DNA of 64,000 nucleotides from a bacterium UBP4_UBA6127 (GCA_002428325.1 DIVR01000026.1:242-64241), one strand, 5' to 3'. Shown: positions 52,323 to 61,873, counted from the first letter of the stretch. Notes: generated by a model not told the origin, from the letters alone. Translations and numbers: made by a program.

Positions 52323-53620
52323 TATTTTCTGCCTTTCAAACGGACCCTTATAGACTGTCCATGAGCCGTTAACTGTTCCACCTCAGCAAAGGTGATCGTG
52401 GCTTCTGCCAATTTATCAAAAGCTTTTTCTGTCAGTTCCACCACATTTGTTTTCTTAATAAATTCATCATAATTGAGTCCGGAGAATATTCTTGCTGTTC
52501 CTCCGGTAGGAAGAATATGATTCGTGCCTGCTGTGTAATCTCCAATAGGTTCGGGAGTCCAGGGACCTACAAAGATAGCTCCTGCACAGGTAACTTTTTC
52601 AGAGACTTTCCGAGCCTCCCTCGTCATCACTTCAAGATGTTCCGGGGCTACCAGATCCGATACTTCCAAAGCTTCCTCAAGAGAAGCGGTCAGAATCGTA
52701 TATCCCCCATTTTTCAATGACATGGAGGCGGCATCACATCGGGTGAGTTGATGGACCTTCAGGGTTAATTCAGCTTCTACATCATCTGCAAGTTTAGCTG
52801 ATGTAGTTACCAGAAATACCCGTTCATTCCCAGTATGTTCGGCCTGGGAGAGAAGATCGGCAGCCACCCAGGCTGGATTGGCCGTATCATCGGCCAGGAC
52901 CAGTATTTCACTGGGTCCGGGTATCATTTCAATATCCACCAGACCGAAAACCTGACGTTTGGCTTCAACTACAAATCGGTTACCTGCTCCGACAATTTTA
53001 TCCACTTTAGGGATGCGTTTTGTGCCAAAAGCCATCGCTCCGATGGCTTGAACACCACCGACTTTGTAAATTTCAGTTATCCCCATCAGTCCGGCGCAGG
53101 CCAGGATATGAGGATTGATACAGCCATCCGGACCAGGAGGGGTAGCCACCACAATCTCAGGAACCCCTGCGACTTTAGCAGGTACCGTACACATCAAAAA
53201 TGAAGAAGCTAATGGAGCGGCTCCCCCAGGAACATAAACCCCTACCCGTTTTAAAGGTCTGACTCTTTGGGTCAGCCGGGTTCCATCCGCCCGCTTATAC
53301 GACCGAGTCTTTCGTGCCTGGAATTGATGATATTCAGTAATATTTTTTATGGCTGTTTTAGCCACTTTCAGAAATTTCTTATCAACTGTCTTAAGGGAAT
53401 CTGCAATCTCTTTAGAAGTAACTTTCATTTGGGAAGGCCTAAACTGAGCTTTATCGAATTGAGCTGTATATCGGATGACTGCTTCATCGCCATTTTGAGC
53501 AATATCTTCCAGGATATCCGAGACTCGTTTCTCAGTTTTACGATCCCTCATTATGTTAGGAGAAAGCATCCTTAACAGAGCTTTTTTATCTTTAGGATTG
53601 GAATAATTCAATCGTTTCAT
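52322..53620 (-). CDS. hisD: Histidinol dehydrogenase HisD
   Basis: A 432-residue zinc enzyme that oxidises histidinol to histidine in two NAD-dependent steps. It has GVYVPGGAAPLASSFLM near 126, GGVQAIGAMAFGT near 180, IVGAGNRFV near 205, PSEILVLADD near 230, the metal-site SQAEHTG near 257 and the catalytic VAPEHLEVM near 324. GDYTAGTNHILPTGG near 359 closes the active site. AAAGGA lies 9 nt before the ATG. It is preceded, 17 bp away, by the gamma-carbonic anhydrase gene, so that gene may be in the same transcript. No other his gene is in the window. Confidence 0.96.
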   Translation of the reverse strand: MKRLNYSNPKDKKALLRMLSPNIMRDRKTEKRVSDILEDIAQNGDEAVIRYTAQFDKAQFRPSQMKVTSKEIADSLKTVDKKFLKVAKTAIKNITEYHQFQARKTRSYKRADGTRLTQRVRPLKRVGVYVPGGAAPLASSFLMCTVPAKVAGVPEIVVATPPGPDGCINPHILACAGLMGITEIYKVGGVQAIGAMAFGTKRIPKVDKIVGAGNRFVVEAKRQVFGLVDIEMIPGPSEILVLADDTANPAWVAADLLSQAEHTGNERVFLVTTSAKLADDVEAELTLKVHQLTRCDAASMSLKNGGYTILTASLEEALEVSDLVAPEHLEVMTREARKVSEKVTCAGAIFVGPWTPEPIGDYTAGTNHILPTGGTARIFSGLNYDEFIKKTNVVELTEKAFDKLAEATITFAEVEQLTAHGQSIRVRLKGRK

Positions 53621-53637
53621 ACAGAAAATCCTTTCAT

Positions 53638-54144
53638 CTATTTAATCTGAAGATACTGCCTGGCATATTCGACATATTTCAAAGCAGACTCATGGCCTGA
53701 GGGGTCACCCTCCTGAACCGGTCGGATAATTTTACCGGGAACCCCCATCACCAGGGACCCCGGGGGAATAATTTTCCCTTCGGGGATAAGGGCCCCAGCA
53801 GCAATAATCGAACCTTTTCCTATCCGGGCTCCGGTTAAAATAGTGGCATGCATACCAATGAGACAATCATCTTCGACCACACAGCCATGCAGGATGACCC
53901 CATGCCCAACAGTTACATAATCTCCAACTAGGCAAGGGTCTTTTTTTTCCAGATGGATCACTGAACCATCCTGGATATTGGTATAATCACCAATCTCTAT
54001 ACGGGCCAAATCAGCTCTTAATACAGCATTAAACCAGATATTGGCAGAACGACCAATCCTGACATCTCCAATTAAAACAGCTGTTTCGGCGATAAATGCA
54101 CTTTTGGATATATTGGGTTTAATCCCCTGGAATGTAATAAGCAT
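53638..54144 (-). CDS. Gamma-carbonic anhydrase family protein (left-handed beta-helix)
   Basis: A 168-residue protein of the gamma-class carbonic anhydrase/YrdA/PaaY family with hexapeptide repeats that form a left-handed beta-helix trimer. The repeats run through most of the length (AVLIGDVRIGRSANIWFNAVLRAD, and later IGKGSIIAAGALIPEG). Candidate zinc histidines are in SVIHLEKK near 69 and in VGHGVILHGC near 86 and 91. Many members have an unproven function. It lies 17 bp before hisD and 42 bp after a glycosyltransferase gene that is also read leftward. No clear ribosome site precedes the ATG at 54144. Confidence 0.9.
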   Translation of the reverse strand: MLITFQGIKPNISKSAFIAETAVLIGDVRIGRSANIWFNAVLRADLARIEIGDYTNIQDGSVIHLEKKDPCLVGDYVTVGHGVILHGCVVEDDCLIGMHATILTGARIGKGSIIAAGALIPEGKIIPPGSLVMGVPGKIIRPVQEGDPSGHESALKYVEYARQYLQIK

Positions 54145-54186
54145 AATAATTAATTTTCGCTGATAAGAGGGGGTTTTGGGAAGTTT

Positions 54187-55221
54187 TTAATCTCGAAGGG
54201 ATTGTTCTTCGGGTAAATGAGAAGCCAATAACCCTCTGATAAACCAGGCTCCATAAACAAAATGGGTCGCTGCCAGACCTGAAAATATATACCAGCGAAG
54301 CTTTATATTATCCCCAAAAGAGAGTTGACCGGAATCAGGATGGCCTGTCTCATATGGATTAGATAAAAGGGCTGTCCCCAGAGCAATCGCCAGATAGAAA
54401 ACAATTACTCCCAGATATAGACCAAAGAGTATTGAATGAATCCAATAGGTTATCCAACCCGTTAAGAGTCCAATCACCCATATCGATGGTAAAAAATAAG
54501 AAAGCCGGAAGGAGGTTTCAGGAAACCTCTTCACAAAATGACCTCGATGTAATCCATAATTCCAGACTTGCCGGAGATGAGGCTTATACATACGCCGTCG
54601 ATGGTGATAGACAAAAACTCCCGGATCATACACAATTTTCTTCTTCATCCGTATTGTTATTTCCAGGCATAATTTGGTATCTTCACCCGGCCAGAATCCT
54701 GTATCAAACCCTCCGATAGCCTCGAAAATATCACGTCTGACTAACAGATTGCAGGTAGGATAATCATCTACTTCCCGGCGGGCCTGAGGGATATAACGGA
54801 ATCGATAAGTCCCCCCGACCAGACAGGAGCTGTAAATCAAGCCACTGGCCTGGGGACCGATTCCATCCAAGGGAGGTGTAACCGCGGGTCCCCCGACTGC
54901 CCCAATCGATTCATCAGACTGGAACACTTCCACCGCTTTTGTCAGCCAGTCAGTAATGGGATAGGCATCATCATCCAGAAAAGCCAGAATTTCACCAGAA
55001 GAATTCTGTACCCCTAAATCCCTTTTATACCCCGGAGAACTCTTTTTTCCGGTAGGAATTATGGTAACTCCTTCCAGAGGAATACCTTCATACTCATCGG
55101 GAAGGACAATGATTTCATAATCGGGATAATTTAACTTTTTACAGTGGGCTATGGATTCATCCAAATAAGAATTCCAAGGTCCAACGGCAATGATGATGGA
55201 TGCTTTAGGAGTTTTATTCAT
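54187..55221 (-). CDS. GT2 glycosyltransferase with C-terminal membrane helices
   Basis: A 344-residue GT-A-type glycosyltransferase. The catalytic domain has SIIIAVGPWNSYLDESIAHC at the start, the DDD motif in LAFLDDDAYP near 80, and the acceptor-binding GGFDTGFWPGEDTKLCLE near 170. Three hydrophobic segments follow from about residue 240, so the protein is membrane-bound with the active site in the cytoplasm. Its start overlaps the stop of the DPM1-like gene by 8 bp, so both are translated together. The sugar and the acceptor are unknown. It looks like a polysaccharide or lipid-linked glycan enzyme. Confidence 0.9.
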   Translation of the reverse strand: MNKTPKASIIIAVGPWNSYLDESIAHCKKLNYPDYEIIVLPDEYEGIPLEGVTIIPTGKKSSPGYKRDLGVQNSSGEILAFLDDDAYPITDWLTKAVEVFQSDESIGAVGGPAVTPPLDGIGPQASGLIYSSCLVGGTYRFRYIPQARREVDDYPTCNLLVRRDIFEAIGGFDTGFWPGEDTKLCLEITIRMKKKIVYDPGVFVYHHRRRMYKPHLRQVWNYGLHRGHFVKRFPETSFRLSYFLPSIWVIGLLTGWITYWIHSILFGLYLGVIVFYLAIALGTALLSNPYETGHPDSGQLSFGDNIKLRWYIFSGLAATHFVYGAWFIRGLLASHLPEEQSLRD

Positions 55222-55960
55222 TCGTTCTATCGTAATATTTCAATATTTTCAATCGATAATAAACCGCCAGGGTTTCTTTCCAGGTATCCCAGATGGCTTT
55301 TAATCCAATTCTTCCAAACTTCCAATGATGTTCCAAGACTATGGGAGATTCAGCTATTTTATACCCTTTATGGTGCGCTACCACCAGAACTTCCAAGTCA
55401 AAGGCATATCGTTTAACACAAATTTTGGGGAAGACATTTTCCAACACTTCATATTTAAATAATTTCAACCCTGTCTGAGTATCCCGTAAGGGAAGCCCAA
55501 ACATCATCTTTACCAGAAAGAAATATCCCGAAGAAATAATTTTTCTGTCTTTGGGATAATTCAAACGGGAATCCGGATGGCGTTTTGAACCAATCACGAC
55601 ATCCGCCTGATTCTTATCCATAATATCAAAAAGCAGATGGATTTGCCTGGGATGAAGGTCCAAATCACTATCCAGAAAGACAACATAGTTTCCTGTAGCT
55701 TTTTCAAACCCTTTTCGAAGAGCCCAACCTTTTCCCATATTATGAGGCTGTTTCACAACCATCACATCAGGAAACTCATCTGCAGCCTTTTGTGAGTTTT
55801 GATAGGTTCTGTCGGAACTGCCATCATCCACTATAATAATCTCAAACTCTTCATGCTCTTCTTCAAAAACGTTGCGGGTTTCAAGAATATTCTCATAGAT
55901 ATGAGCTTCCTCATTATAAGCCGGCATGATTATTGAGATTTTGCCATTTATCTTCGACAT
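55214..55960 (-). CDS. GT2 polyprenyl-phosphate glycosyltransferase (DPM1-like)
   Basis: A 248-residue family 2 glycosyltransferase without membrane segments. It begins GKISIIMPAYNEEAHIYENI. The strand IIIVDDGSSDRTYQ is near 38 and the metal-binding FLDSDLDLHPRQ near 92. RDTQTGLKLFKYEV near 165 matches the acceptor-loop motif of DPM1-type enzymes, which transfer mannose or glucose to a polyprenyl phosphate. The frame is open 27 codons further upstream, but the ATG at 55960 has GGAAAG just before it and starts the conserved part. It overlaps the next GT2 gene by 8 bp and is transcribed away from the GT4 gene. It probably supplies lipid-linked sugar to the GT-C-like membrane proteins of the window. 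Confidence 0.9.
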   Translation of the reverse strand: MSKINGKISIIMPAYNEEAHIYENILETRNVFEEEHEEFEIIIVDDGSSDRTYQNSQKAADEFPDVMVVKQPHNMGKGWALRKGFEKATGNYVVFLDSDLDLHPRQIHLLFDIMDKNQADVVIGSKRHPDSRLNYPKDRKIISSGYFFLVKMMFGLPLRDTQTGLKLFKYEVLENVFPKICVKRYAFDLEVLVVAHHKGYKIAESPIVLEHHWKFGRIGLKAIWDTWKETLAVYYRLKILKYYDRTNE

Positions 55961-56123
55961 GGTTCTTTCCATCAATGTTTTCGGTTTTGCTGTGTATTTT
56001 ATCCCAAGATAGCTGATTCTTGCTAAAAAAAAGCTTATCATAGAATAATGAACCCTTTTTAACCCAAAAAATGAAAAGTAAAATTTGAAAGTTTACAGGC
56101 ATTCAAGTTAAGATTTCTTCCTT

Positions 56124-57260
56124 ATGAAACAATACAAAATACTCCATGTAGAATATCGAGATTACATACATCCCGAAGCTGGGGGCGCAGAAGTGGTCCT
56201 TCGGGAAGTTTATCGACGATTAAGCCAACAGGGACACCAGGTTGATTATCTGACATCTCTGTATCCTGGAGCCTCACCAGAAGAAATGATGGATGGAGCT
56301 CGGATGATACGCACAGGGAATAAGTGGAATTTTAATTGGGCGGCTCCACATTTTTATAGAAAACACCTGCAAGACAACCAGTATGACATTATCATTGAAG
56401 GGATCGACAAAATACCCTTTTTTTTTCCACTTTATACTAAAACACCAGTATTACCCCTGGTTCCCCATCTTTTTGGGACCACAGCCTTTAAAGAGGCCCC
56501 TTTCCCTGCGGCTGCCTATGTCTGGCTAATGGAACATTTCATCCCCAGGATTTATCGGAAATGCCCATATTACCTGACATATTCCCTCAGCACTAAAGAT
56601 GATTTAATAAAAAGAGGGATTACTGAAAATATTATTCATGTCGCCTATATTGCTCTCAATCATGACTTATTCAAGCCTGCATCGGAAGGTTCTTCCCGGC
56701 ATCCCCATTCCCTGGCTTATGTAGGTAGAATTAAGCGTTATAAATTTATTGACCATGGAATTCAAGCGGTAGCCCGGCTGAAAAAGGATTACCCTGATAT
56801 TATTTATCATATTGTGGGCCGAGGGGATAACCTTGAATCACTTAAACAACTGACCGCTCAGTTAAATCTTCAGAAGCATGTAAAATTCTGGGGATTCGTT
56901 GATGAAGCTACCAAAGTCAAAATCCTGCAGGAATCTCAGATTTTGTTATATAACTCGGTGAAAGAGGGCTGGGGTCTGACGGCCATTGAGGCGAATGCCT
57001 GCGGGACTCCCGTAATCGCCAGTAACTCTCCCGGACTTCGGGAAGCTGTCTCGGATGGTAAAACCGGATATTTGATTGAGCATGGCAATCTTGACTTGCT
57101 GGAGATGAAAATCAGAGAGATATTTGATTCTCCAGAAGAACAGAAAAGGCTTCAAGAAGGGTCACTGGAATGGGCACAATCGTTTAACTGGGACAAAACA
57201 GCCGGCCGATTTCTGGAATTTATTGAAAAGACTCTGGAAGCAAAAAACCAAGAACATTGA
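56124..57260 (+). CDS. GT4 glycosyltransferase
   Basis: A 378-residue GT-B glycosyltransferase of family 4. The N-terminal half has HPEAGGAEVVLREVYRRL near 16. The C-terminal half has LAYVGRIKRYKFIDHGIQA near 197, an IVGRGDN motif near 230, and the donor-binding VKEGWGLTAIEANACGTPVIAS near 278 with the usual E-x7-E spacing (GLTAIEANACG). It has no membrane segment but such enzymes often associate with membranes. It is divergent from the GT2 pair, with 163 bp between the start codons, so the two units may share regulation. The product, perhaps a lipid-linked or surface polysaccharide, is not predictable from sequence. Confidence 0.92.
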   Translation: MKQYKILHVEYRDYIHPEAGGAEVVLREVYRRLSQQGHQVDYLTSLYPGASPEEMMDGARMIRTGNKWNFNWAAPHFYRKHLQDNQYDIIIEGIDKIPFFFPLYTKTPVLPLVPHLFGTTAFKEAPFPAAAYVWLMEHFIPRIYRKCPYYLTYSLSTKDDLIKRGITENIIHVAYIALNHDLFKPASEGSSRHPHSLAYVGRIKRYKFIDHGIQAVARLKKDYPDIIYHIVGRGDNLESLKQLTAQLNLQKHVKFWGFVDEATKVKILQESQILLYNSVKEGWGLTAIEANACGTPVIASNSPGLREAVSDGKTGYLIEHGNLDLLEMKIREIFDSPEEQKRLQEGSLEWAQSFNWDKTAGRFLEFIEKTLEAKNQEH

Positions 57261-57299
57261 TATATTAAGGTTATAATACGGAGGGACTCTCAGGACGGT

Positions 57300-58310
57300 T
57301 TATTTCCTGTCAGTTTCTCCGTCACCATTTTGCATGGACTGAACATCTTTCCATCGGATGTGCTCTTTTAAAGCGATTCCATACCCTATCAATGCCGGAG
57401 GAATCCCGCCGACAACCAGCATCAGCATGGAAAGAGACACAGCCTGCTCCTGTAAGACCGCATGCGGTATCCCAATCAAGCTGAAAAGGGTTATCAAGGC
57501 ATAATCTCTTGTTCCTACTCCCAATACCGAAATGGGCATTAATTCAATGACAGTTACCAGGGGAATCAAGAATAAGCATTGGACAAAACTGAAGCCTACA
57601 ATTCCCAAACCCAATGCGAAATAAAAGGTCCTGATTGAACCGGCCAGCCAACCCAATACACAATAGAATAAACTCAAAGCCATATCCCTTTTGTGCCGGG
57701 TCAGCTGTTCAATCCCACTATAAAATTGGTAGAAAAACTCCCGGGGTTTATCCTGTTTATCTTTGGGTACAATAAGATAAAATACTGGTTTTAAAAGGGT
57801 ATGGACAAGTCTCTGGTTTAAAATAACCAACATCCCTAAAAACATCAAAACCACACTAGCCAGGAGAGAAATGAACTGTTTTTCGGTTAAATGCCCAATC
57901 AAGATAAAAACACCGATTCCGGCTAAAAAAACCAAGGCTATCATTTCCAGGAGTCTCTCAACTAAACCCAAGGCAACACAATCAGTCCTGGCCAGACCTG
58001 TTTTCTCATGAAGGGTATAGAGCTTGACCACATCCCCTACTTTGCCAGGGGTTACGGCTCCATAAGGTAGGCCAATCAGATAAACTTTCATGGAATCCCA
58101 GAAAGAAATCGGACTCATCAATGAAACAACTTTCTGGAGTTTCATGGTTTTAAATATCAATTCGAAGGCAGTTAAGAGAAGTCCCAGGAAAATAAAATGA
58201 TATTGCATTCCTCCCAAGACTCTAAGCATTTCCCTATAATCAATCTTAAATAACAGGGTCAGAAAGAGAAGCAAGCCGATAACAAAAGAATAATGGATAA
58301 TCCGTTTCAT
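57300..58310 (-). CDS. UPF0104 / lysylphosphatidylglycerol synthase-type membrane protein
   Basis: A 336-residue integral membrane protein with about eight hydrophobic segments, of the UPF0104 family related to the flippase part of MprF (AglD2). Family motifs are LPYGAVTPGKVGDVVKLY near 79 and the MPISVLGVGTRDYALITLF motif near 258. No soluble aminoacyl-phosphatidylglycerol synthase domain is present. TGGAG precedes the ATG. It is the last gene of a group with ddl and an NlpC/P60 enzyme (57 bp after ddl), so a role in moving a lipid-linked cell-envelope precursor is a reasonable guess. Confidence 0.85.
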   Translation of the reverse strand: MKRIIHYSFVIGLLLFLTLLFKIDYREMLRVLGGMQYHFIFLGLLLTAFELIFKTMKLQKVVSLMSPISFWDSMKVYLIGLPYGAVTPGKVGDVVKLYTLHEKTGLARTDCVALGLVERLLEMIALVFLAGIGVFILIGHLTEKQFISLLASVVLMFLGMLVILNQRLVHTLLKPVFYLIVPKDKQDKPREFFYQFYSGIEQLTRHKRDMALSLFYCVLGWLAGSIRTFYFALGLGIVGFSFVQCLFLIPLVTVIELMPISVLGVGTRDYALITLFSLIGIPHAVLQEQAVSLSMLMLVVGGIPPALIGYGIALKEHIRWKDVQSMQNGDGETDRK

Positions 58311-58367
58311 ATTAACTCCAATTGAATCAGATTATCATAATATATCTATCAGGGTTTGGGAAATGCA

Positions 58368-59411
58368 TTAGATTTTTATCTGCCTGGCTTGATAATGCAT
58401 AAGAGCTAATTCAACCAGTCGATCAAAGAGTTCTTCCAGGGTCATCCCCGCCGCTTTAGCTGCCTGAGGATACAAGCTGGTTTCAGTCATGCCCGGAATA
58501 GTATTTGTTTCCAGGAGATAGATATCCTCCCCCCTGATAATCATATCGGTTCGAGACATACTTCCACATCCCAGGATTTGATGGACTTTAACAGCAATCG
58601 TTTGGATCCTGGCTGTCTGATCATCCCCAATGGGAGCAGGCGTTATCTCTTCAGTGGCACCCGGTGTGTATTTGGCCGTGTAATCAAAAAAACGGCTAGT
58701 CCTGGGTACGATCATGGTTGGAGGTAACGCTTTAGGAAGTTCACCAGGTGCCCCGCCCAAAACTGCGCAGGTTACTTCATCCCCCTGGATGAATTCTTCA
58801 ATCAAACCTTCCACATCATGTTCAATGACATCCTTGATAGCCTCTTGCAGGCCAGATTCATTCTCAACTTTGAAAGTTGCCACACTGGAACCCATCTGAA
58901 CAGGTTTTACAAAACAGGGATAGTGGATATTCCGGGTTACTACTTGGATAATGGCATTGGTTTTCTCCGGAGTGTCCCATCGGGTGAAGGTTGCCCGCCG
59001 GGGGGTTTTAAATCCATAGTATTCATAAATCTCCAATGTTTTGATTTTATTCATAGACAGGCTGCTGGACAATACATTGGACCCGGTATAAGGGATTCCG
59101 GCCATTTCCAACATCCCCTGGATAGTACCATCTTCACCATAGGTTCCATGTAAGGCAAGAAAAACCACATCTACTTTATCGGTAGATAACCTATCCAATG
59201 CCTGCCCTGGAAGAAGAGTTTCTCCCTGGCTGCCACTGGAATGTCTGGTGATAGTCCAGTTACCATCCTTTTGAATCACTATTTTTAAAATATTATATTT
59301 ATTATGACTTAAATGAGCGGCAACAACTTCCCCACTTTTCAGGGAGACATCATGTTCAGAACTTCGCCCCCCCATAATAATTGCAACAGTTATTTTTTTA
59401 GAACTTGGCAT
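58368..59411 (-). CDS. ddl: D-alanine--D-alanine ligase Ddl
   Basis: A 347-residue ATP-grasp ligase that makes D-Ala-D-Ala for peptidoglycan. N-terminal VAIIMGGRSSEHDVSLKSG near 9, ALHGTYGEDGTIQGMLEMAG near 85, and the ATP-grasp FVKPVQMGSSV near 163 are clear. The Tyr in FFDYTAKYTPG near 240 is the form expected for D-Ala rather than D-Lac ligases. The C-terminal SRTDMI and LLETNTIPGMTETSLYPQAA supply magnesium and substrate residues. AGGA is about 9 nt upstream. It lies 32 bp after the NlpC/P60 gene and 57 bp before the UPF0104 gene, an apparent cell-wall operon. Confidence 0.95.
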   Translation of the reverse strand: MPSSKKITVAIIMGGRSSEHDVSLKSGEVVAAHLSHNKYNILKIVIQKDGNWTITRHSSGSQGETLLPGQALDRLSTDKVDVVFLALHGTYGEDGTIQGMLEMAGIPYTGSNVLSSSLSMNKIKTLEIYEYYGFKTPRRATFTRWDTPEKTNAIIQVVTRNIHYPCFVKPVQMGSSVATFKVENESGLQEAIKDVIEHDVEGLIEEFIQGDEVTCAVLGGAPGELPKALPPTMIVPRTSRFFDYTAKYTPGATEEITPAPIGDDQTARIQTIAVKVHQILGCGSMSRTDMIIRGEDIYLLETNTIPGMTETSLYPQAAKAAGMTLEELFDRLVELALMHYQARQIKI

Positions 59412-59443
59412 GAATTTAATTCCTGTAGGATATAGATTATTTT

Positions 59444-60691
59444 TTACTGGGTAACTCTTAAAATACGTTTTGCCAGAACAAATTTGGATACGACTTTTGC
59501 ATCATAAGATGAATCTTCAGGATCAAAACTAGTGTAGTGAACTCCGGCATCCTGAGCATGGATAAACCGCTTGTCCCCCGCATAGATGCCTGTATGCCCT
59601 ATACGGCCCGAAGAACCTGCGAAATAAAGCAAATCTCCCGGTAATAGATCATCCGTAAACCCTCTCCACCCAACTATTTCGCCCGCTAAAAATTGTTCAT
59701 CAGCATCCCGGGATAAGTTAATTCCATAGGACCGATAAAGGGTATTTACGAAACCTGAACAATCAATGCCTTTCTGGGTAACTCCACCCCAGACATAGGG
59801 GACATTCAATAATTCTTCGGCATTTTTTAACATTTCCATGGCCCATTGTGGGGCCCTTGTCTCATAAGAAATATAATATTCACTGGGAACCGAGATAGAT
59901 TCACCTGAAGGAAGAAAGATAAGATTCTTATCATCCAGGGGTAAGTCAGCACCCATTGGAATCATCAGGGAGGTTGATTCATTTCGGAAGGTTTTTCTAA
60001 AGAGGGCCCGTTTCCCAGAACGCCATTTCTGAAATTCATCCAGCCTGACATTCTTAACTCCTTTACCATCTACCCAACCCAGGTATCCGGTAGAATGTTG
60101 TACCAGATAATACCCGGATGCCGCATCTTTATCCATAAGAAACAGGCTGTCCCCAAGGATTGATTCAGTCAGATGTTCTCTGGGTGCGGTAGGTTGGCTA
60201 TAAAAGGAAAGTGAACTCACTGAACAAATTCCAAATCGGGTTTCTCCCAGTTCAGCCGATGGAAATACAACCACGCGGTCTTCCAGATTCCCCAGTTTCA
60301 TGGCCTCTATTAGTTTATTGAGATATGATTTTTGTTCAGGATAACTGACTCGGCCTTCCAGAATAATCTTTTTCCCTTCTTGATGGCTTTTCACATCAAA
60401 ACAAATCACCCGTTCATCAAAAACAGATAATGCTTTAATCCGGGAAAGGTATAAATTCAAATGTTTCGCCTGAGGTTTTCCTTCAGGAGATATTTTCTGG
60501 ATAAACTCTTTTAATCTTTGTTGTTGAAATTTCTCATGGTTCTGGGGATTTTGAGGATGGAAGGTCCCTCGGCGAACTTCGCCATTGATTGAAAGATTTT
60601 CAGTATGGGATATATTATTTGTTTGAGCCATGCCCGTTCCAATGATAAAGACTGCCAGCCAGGCAGCCATCCATTTCTTTCTTGATTTCAT
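59444..60691 (-). CDS. Secreted NlpC/P60 cell-wall hydrolase with SH3-like domains
   Basis: A 415-residue exported peptidoglycan hydrolase. The signal peptide is at 1-22 (WMAAWLAVFIIGTGMA). The middle (about 130-260) includes bacterial SH3-like domains of the dipeptidyl-peptidase type, and the C-terminal NlpC/P60 domain (about 285-410) carries the catalytic Cys C311 in GIDCSGFV, followed by the His in GHTGIY near 365. The frame is open 34 codons upstream, but the ATG at 60691 starts a good signal peptide and has GGTGA upstream. Such enzymes cut between the D-gamma-Glu and the diamino acid of the stem peptide. It is first in the group with ddl. A large inverted repeat lies in its leader. Confidence 0.9.
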   Translation of the reverse strand: MKSRKKWMAAWLAVFIIGTGMAQTNNISHTENLSINGEVRRGTFHPQNPQNHEKFQQQRLKEFIQKISPEGKPQAKHLNLYLSRIKALSVFDERVICFDVKSHQEGKKIILEGRVSYPEQKSYLNKLIEAMKLGNLEDRVVVFPSAELGETRFGICSVSSLSFYSQPTAPREHLTESILGDSLFLMDKDAASGYYLVQHSTGYLGWVDGKGVKNVRLDEFQKWRSGKRALFRKTFRNESTSLMIPMGADLPLDDKNLIFLPSGESISVPSEYYISYETRAPQWAMEMLKNAEELLNVPYVWGGVTQKGIDCSGFVNTLYRSYGINLSRDADEQFLAGEIVGWRGFTDDLLPGDLLYFAGSSGRIGHTGIYAGDKRFIHAQDAGVHYTSFDPEDSSYDAKVVSKFVLAKRILRVTQ

Positions 60692-60714
60692 ATTAATATT
60701 CACCCATAAAAATA

Positions 60715-60790
60715 CTGGACTGGTTTCGTGTTTTGAGTCCCTAGGTGACCCAAGCTCCCTTTTTAAAAGGGAAGAGAAATGCCAGTCCAG
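60715..60790. repeat. Large inverted repeat in the leader of the NlpC/P60 gene
   Basis: Arms CTGGACTGG (60715-60723) and CCAGTCCAG (60782-60790) are 58 bp apart. The interior holds a tight hairpin TCCCTTTT / AAAAGGGA (60756-60772). The whole could form a long stem-loop in the mRNA, or be a small mobile repeat. It has the wrong core for known cyclic-di-AMP riboswitches. Confidence 0.6.
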
Positions 60791-60905
60791 CAAGGGTCTC
60801 TAATTCCAATATAAGACCCTAAGGTATCCCTGTCAATAGAAATTTTACTTAACCAGGTTTCATGCTATACTCAAGCCAATGAAGGGCATAGCCCGGGAGG
60901 TTTGT

Positions 60906-61859
60906 ATGTTAATGAAAAAAGCACTTTTATTGAGTTCTATTTTATTTATCATTCTGGTTTGTCCTGGTTTTGCGATAGATGTCATTCAATTTAAAAGCGG
61001 AATGGTCGTTGAAGGAAATATCACTAAAGACGACGGGGTTCAGATTTTTGTGAACCTTCCTTCCGGTAAAAACATCTCCTATTTTAAAATCCTGATAAGC
61101 CAGATTGAGCCGGGTAATATCTATCATAATCGGCTGGCTGACCAATGGTATGAAAAAAAGGAATATGAAAAAGCCCTGAAGGATTATAACAAGGCTTTAG
61201 AAACCCAGCCTCAGGATGAAAAAGCTTTGAGCCGGGTGGCTGAGATTGAGGATTGGTTCAAATCCCAGAAAGCTGATAAAGAAGCTCAAAAAAGTTCACT
61301 GGATGCTGCGTTACTCTATTCCAAGGCCATGGCCAATTATCGGGATGGTAATTATGCGCTTTCGGCTGAGCAATTAAAGAAGGTCTTGCTCATTAATCCT
61401 TCCGATGAAGATGCCCGTGTCTATTTGGATGAGGTCCAGGCCAAGGCCGAAGCAAAAGAAGCCCGGCAGATTGAAGCTGAAAGGGAACGGCTGGCCCTTA
61501 CCAAACAGCAACAGGAGTTTACTGATAAATCCTTTCGAGAAAAACAGGCCAGGGAAGCCCCCATGGTTCCGGGGACACCGCAAGTCACCCCCAATCGGCC
61601 GCCGTCAATTCCGGCATCGGACTTCCAAATAGAATTAAAAGGGATTCGTGGCACAGGTGAAAGCGCTGAGGCGACTTTCCATGTTATTTCAGGGACCCAG
61701 GACCGGGATTTGATTATTAAGGAAAGAGAATCAGACCGTGTGGGAGACTATCGAATTAAAGTGAATTATATTGAAGAAACTAAAAATGAAGCTGAAATTG
61801 AAGTGATTAAGATGGGAGCTTCCCAGGGCCAGCAGATGACCCTGACGATTACCCATTAA
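60906..61859 (+). CDS. Exported TPR protein with coiled-coil, unknown function
   Basis: A 317-residue protein with a signal peptide (1-25, ALLLSSILFIILVCPGFA). After a short beta domain (IQFKSGMVVEGNITKDDG) come two or three TPR units (about 75-180, RLADQWYEKKEYEKALKDYNKAL and MANYRDGNYALSAEQLKKVLLINP). A charged Glu/Ala/Lys coiled coil follows (about 183-225). The last 75 residues form a beta-rich domain without known match (FQIELKGIRGTGESAEATFH). An upstream ATG at 60879 is in frame but lacks a ribosome site, whereas GGGAGGT sits 6 nt before 60906. The function is unknown; TPR proteins of this size often serve as periplasmic adaptors for pili or secretion. Its terminator is shared with the convergent next gene. 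Confidence 0.82.
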   Translation: MLMKKALLLSSILFIILVCPGFAIDVIQFKSGMVVEGNITKDDGVQIFVNLPSGKNISYFKILISQIEPGNIYHNRLADQWYEKKEYEKALKDYNKALETQPQDEKALSRVAEIEDWFKSQKADKEAQKSSLDAALLYSKAMANYRDGNYALSAEQLKKVLLINPSDEDARVYLDEVQAKAEAKEARQIEAERERLALTKQQQEFTDKSFREKQAREAPMVPGTPQVTPNRPPSIPASDFQIELKGIRGTGESAEATFHVISGTQDRDLIIKERESDRVGDYRIKVNYIEETKNEAEIEVIKMGASQGQQMTLTITH

Positions 61860-61873
61860 AAGCTGGTAAAAAT

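Noticed and set aside
60691..60906. Cyclic-di-AMP (ydaO-type) riboswitch in the NlpC/P60 leader
   Set aside because: Only a short GGGTGAAT matches by chance; the conserved core segments of that riboswitch are absent.
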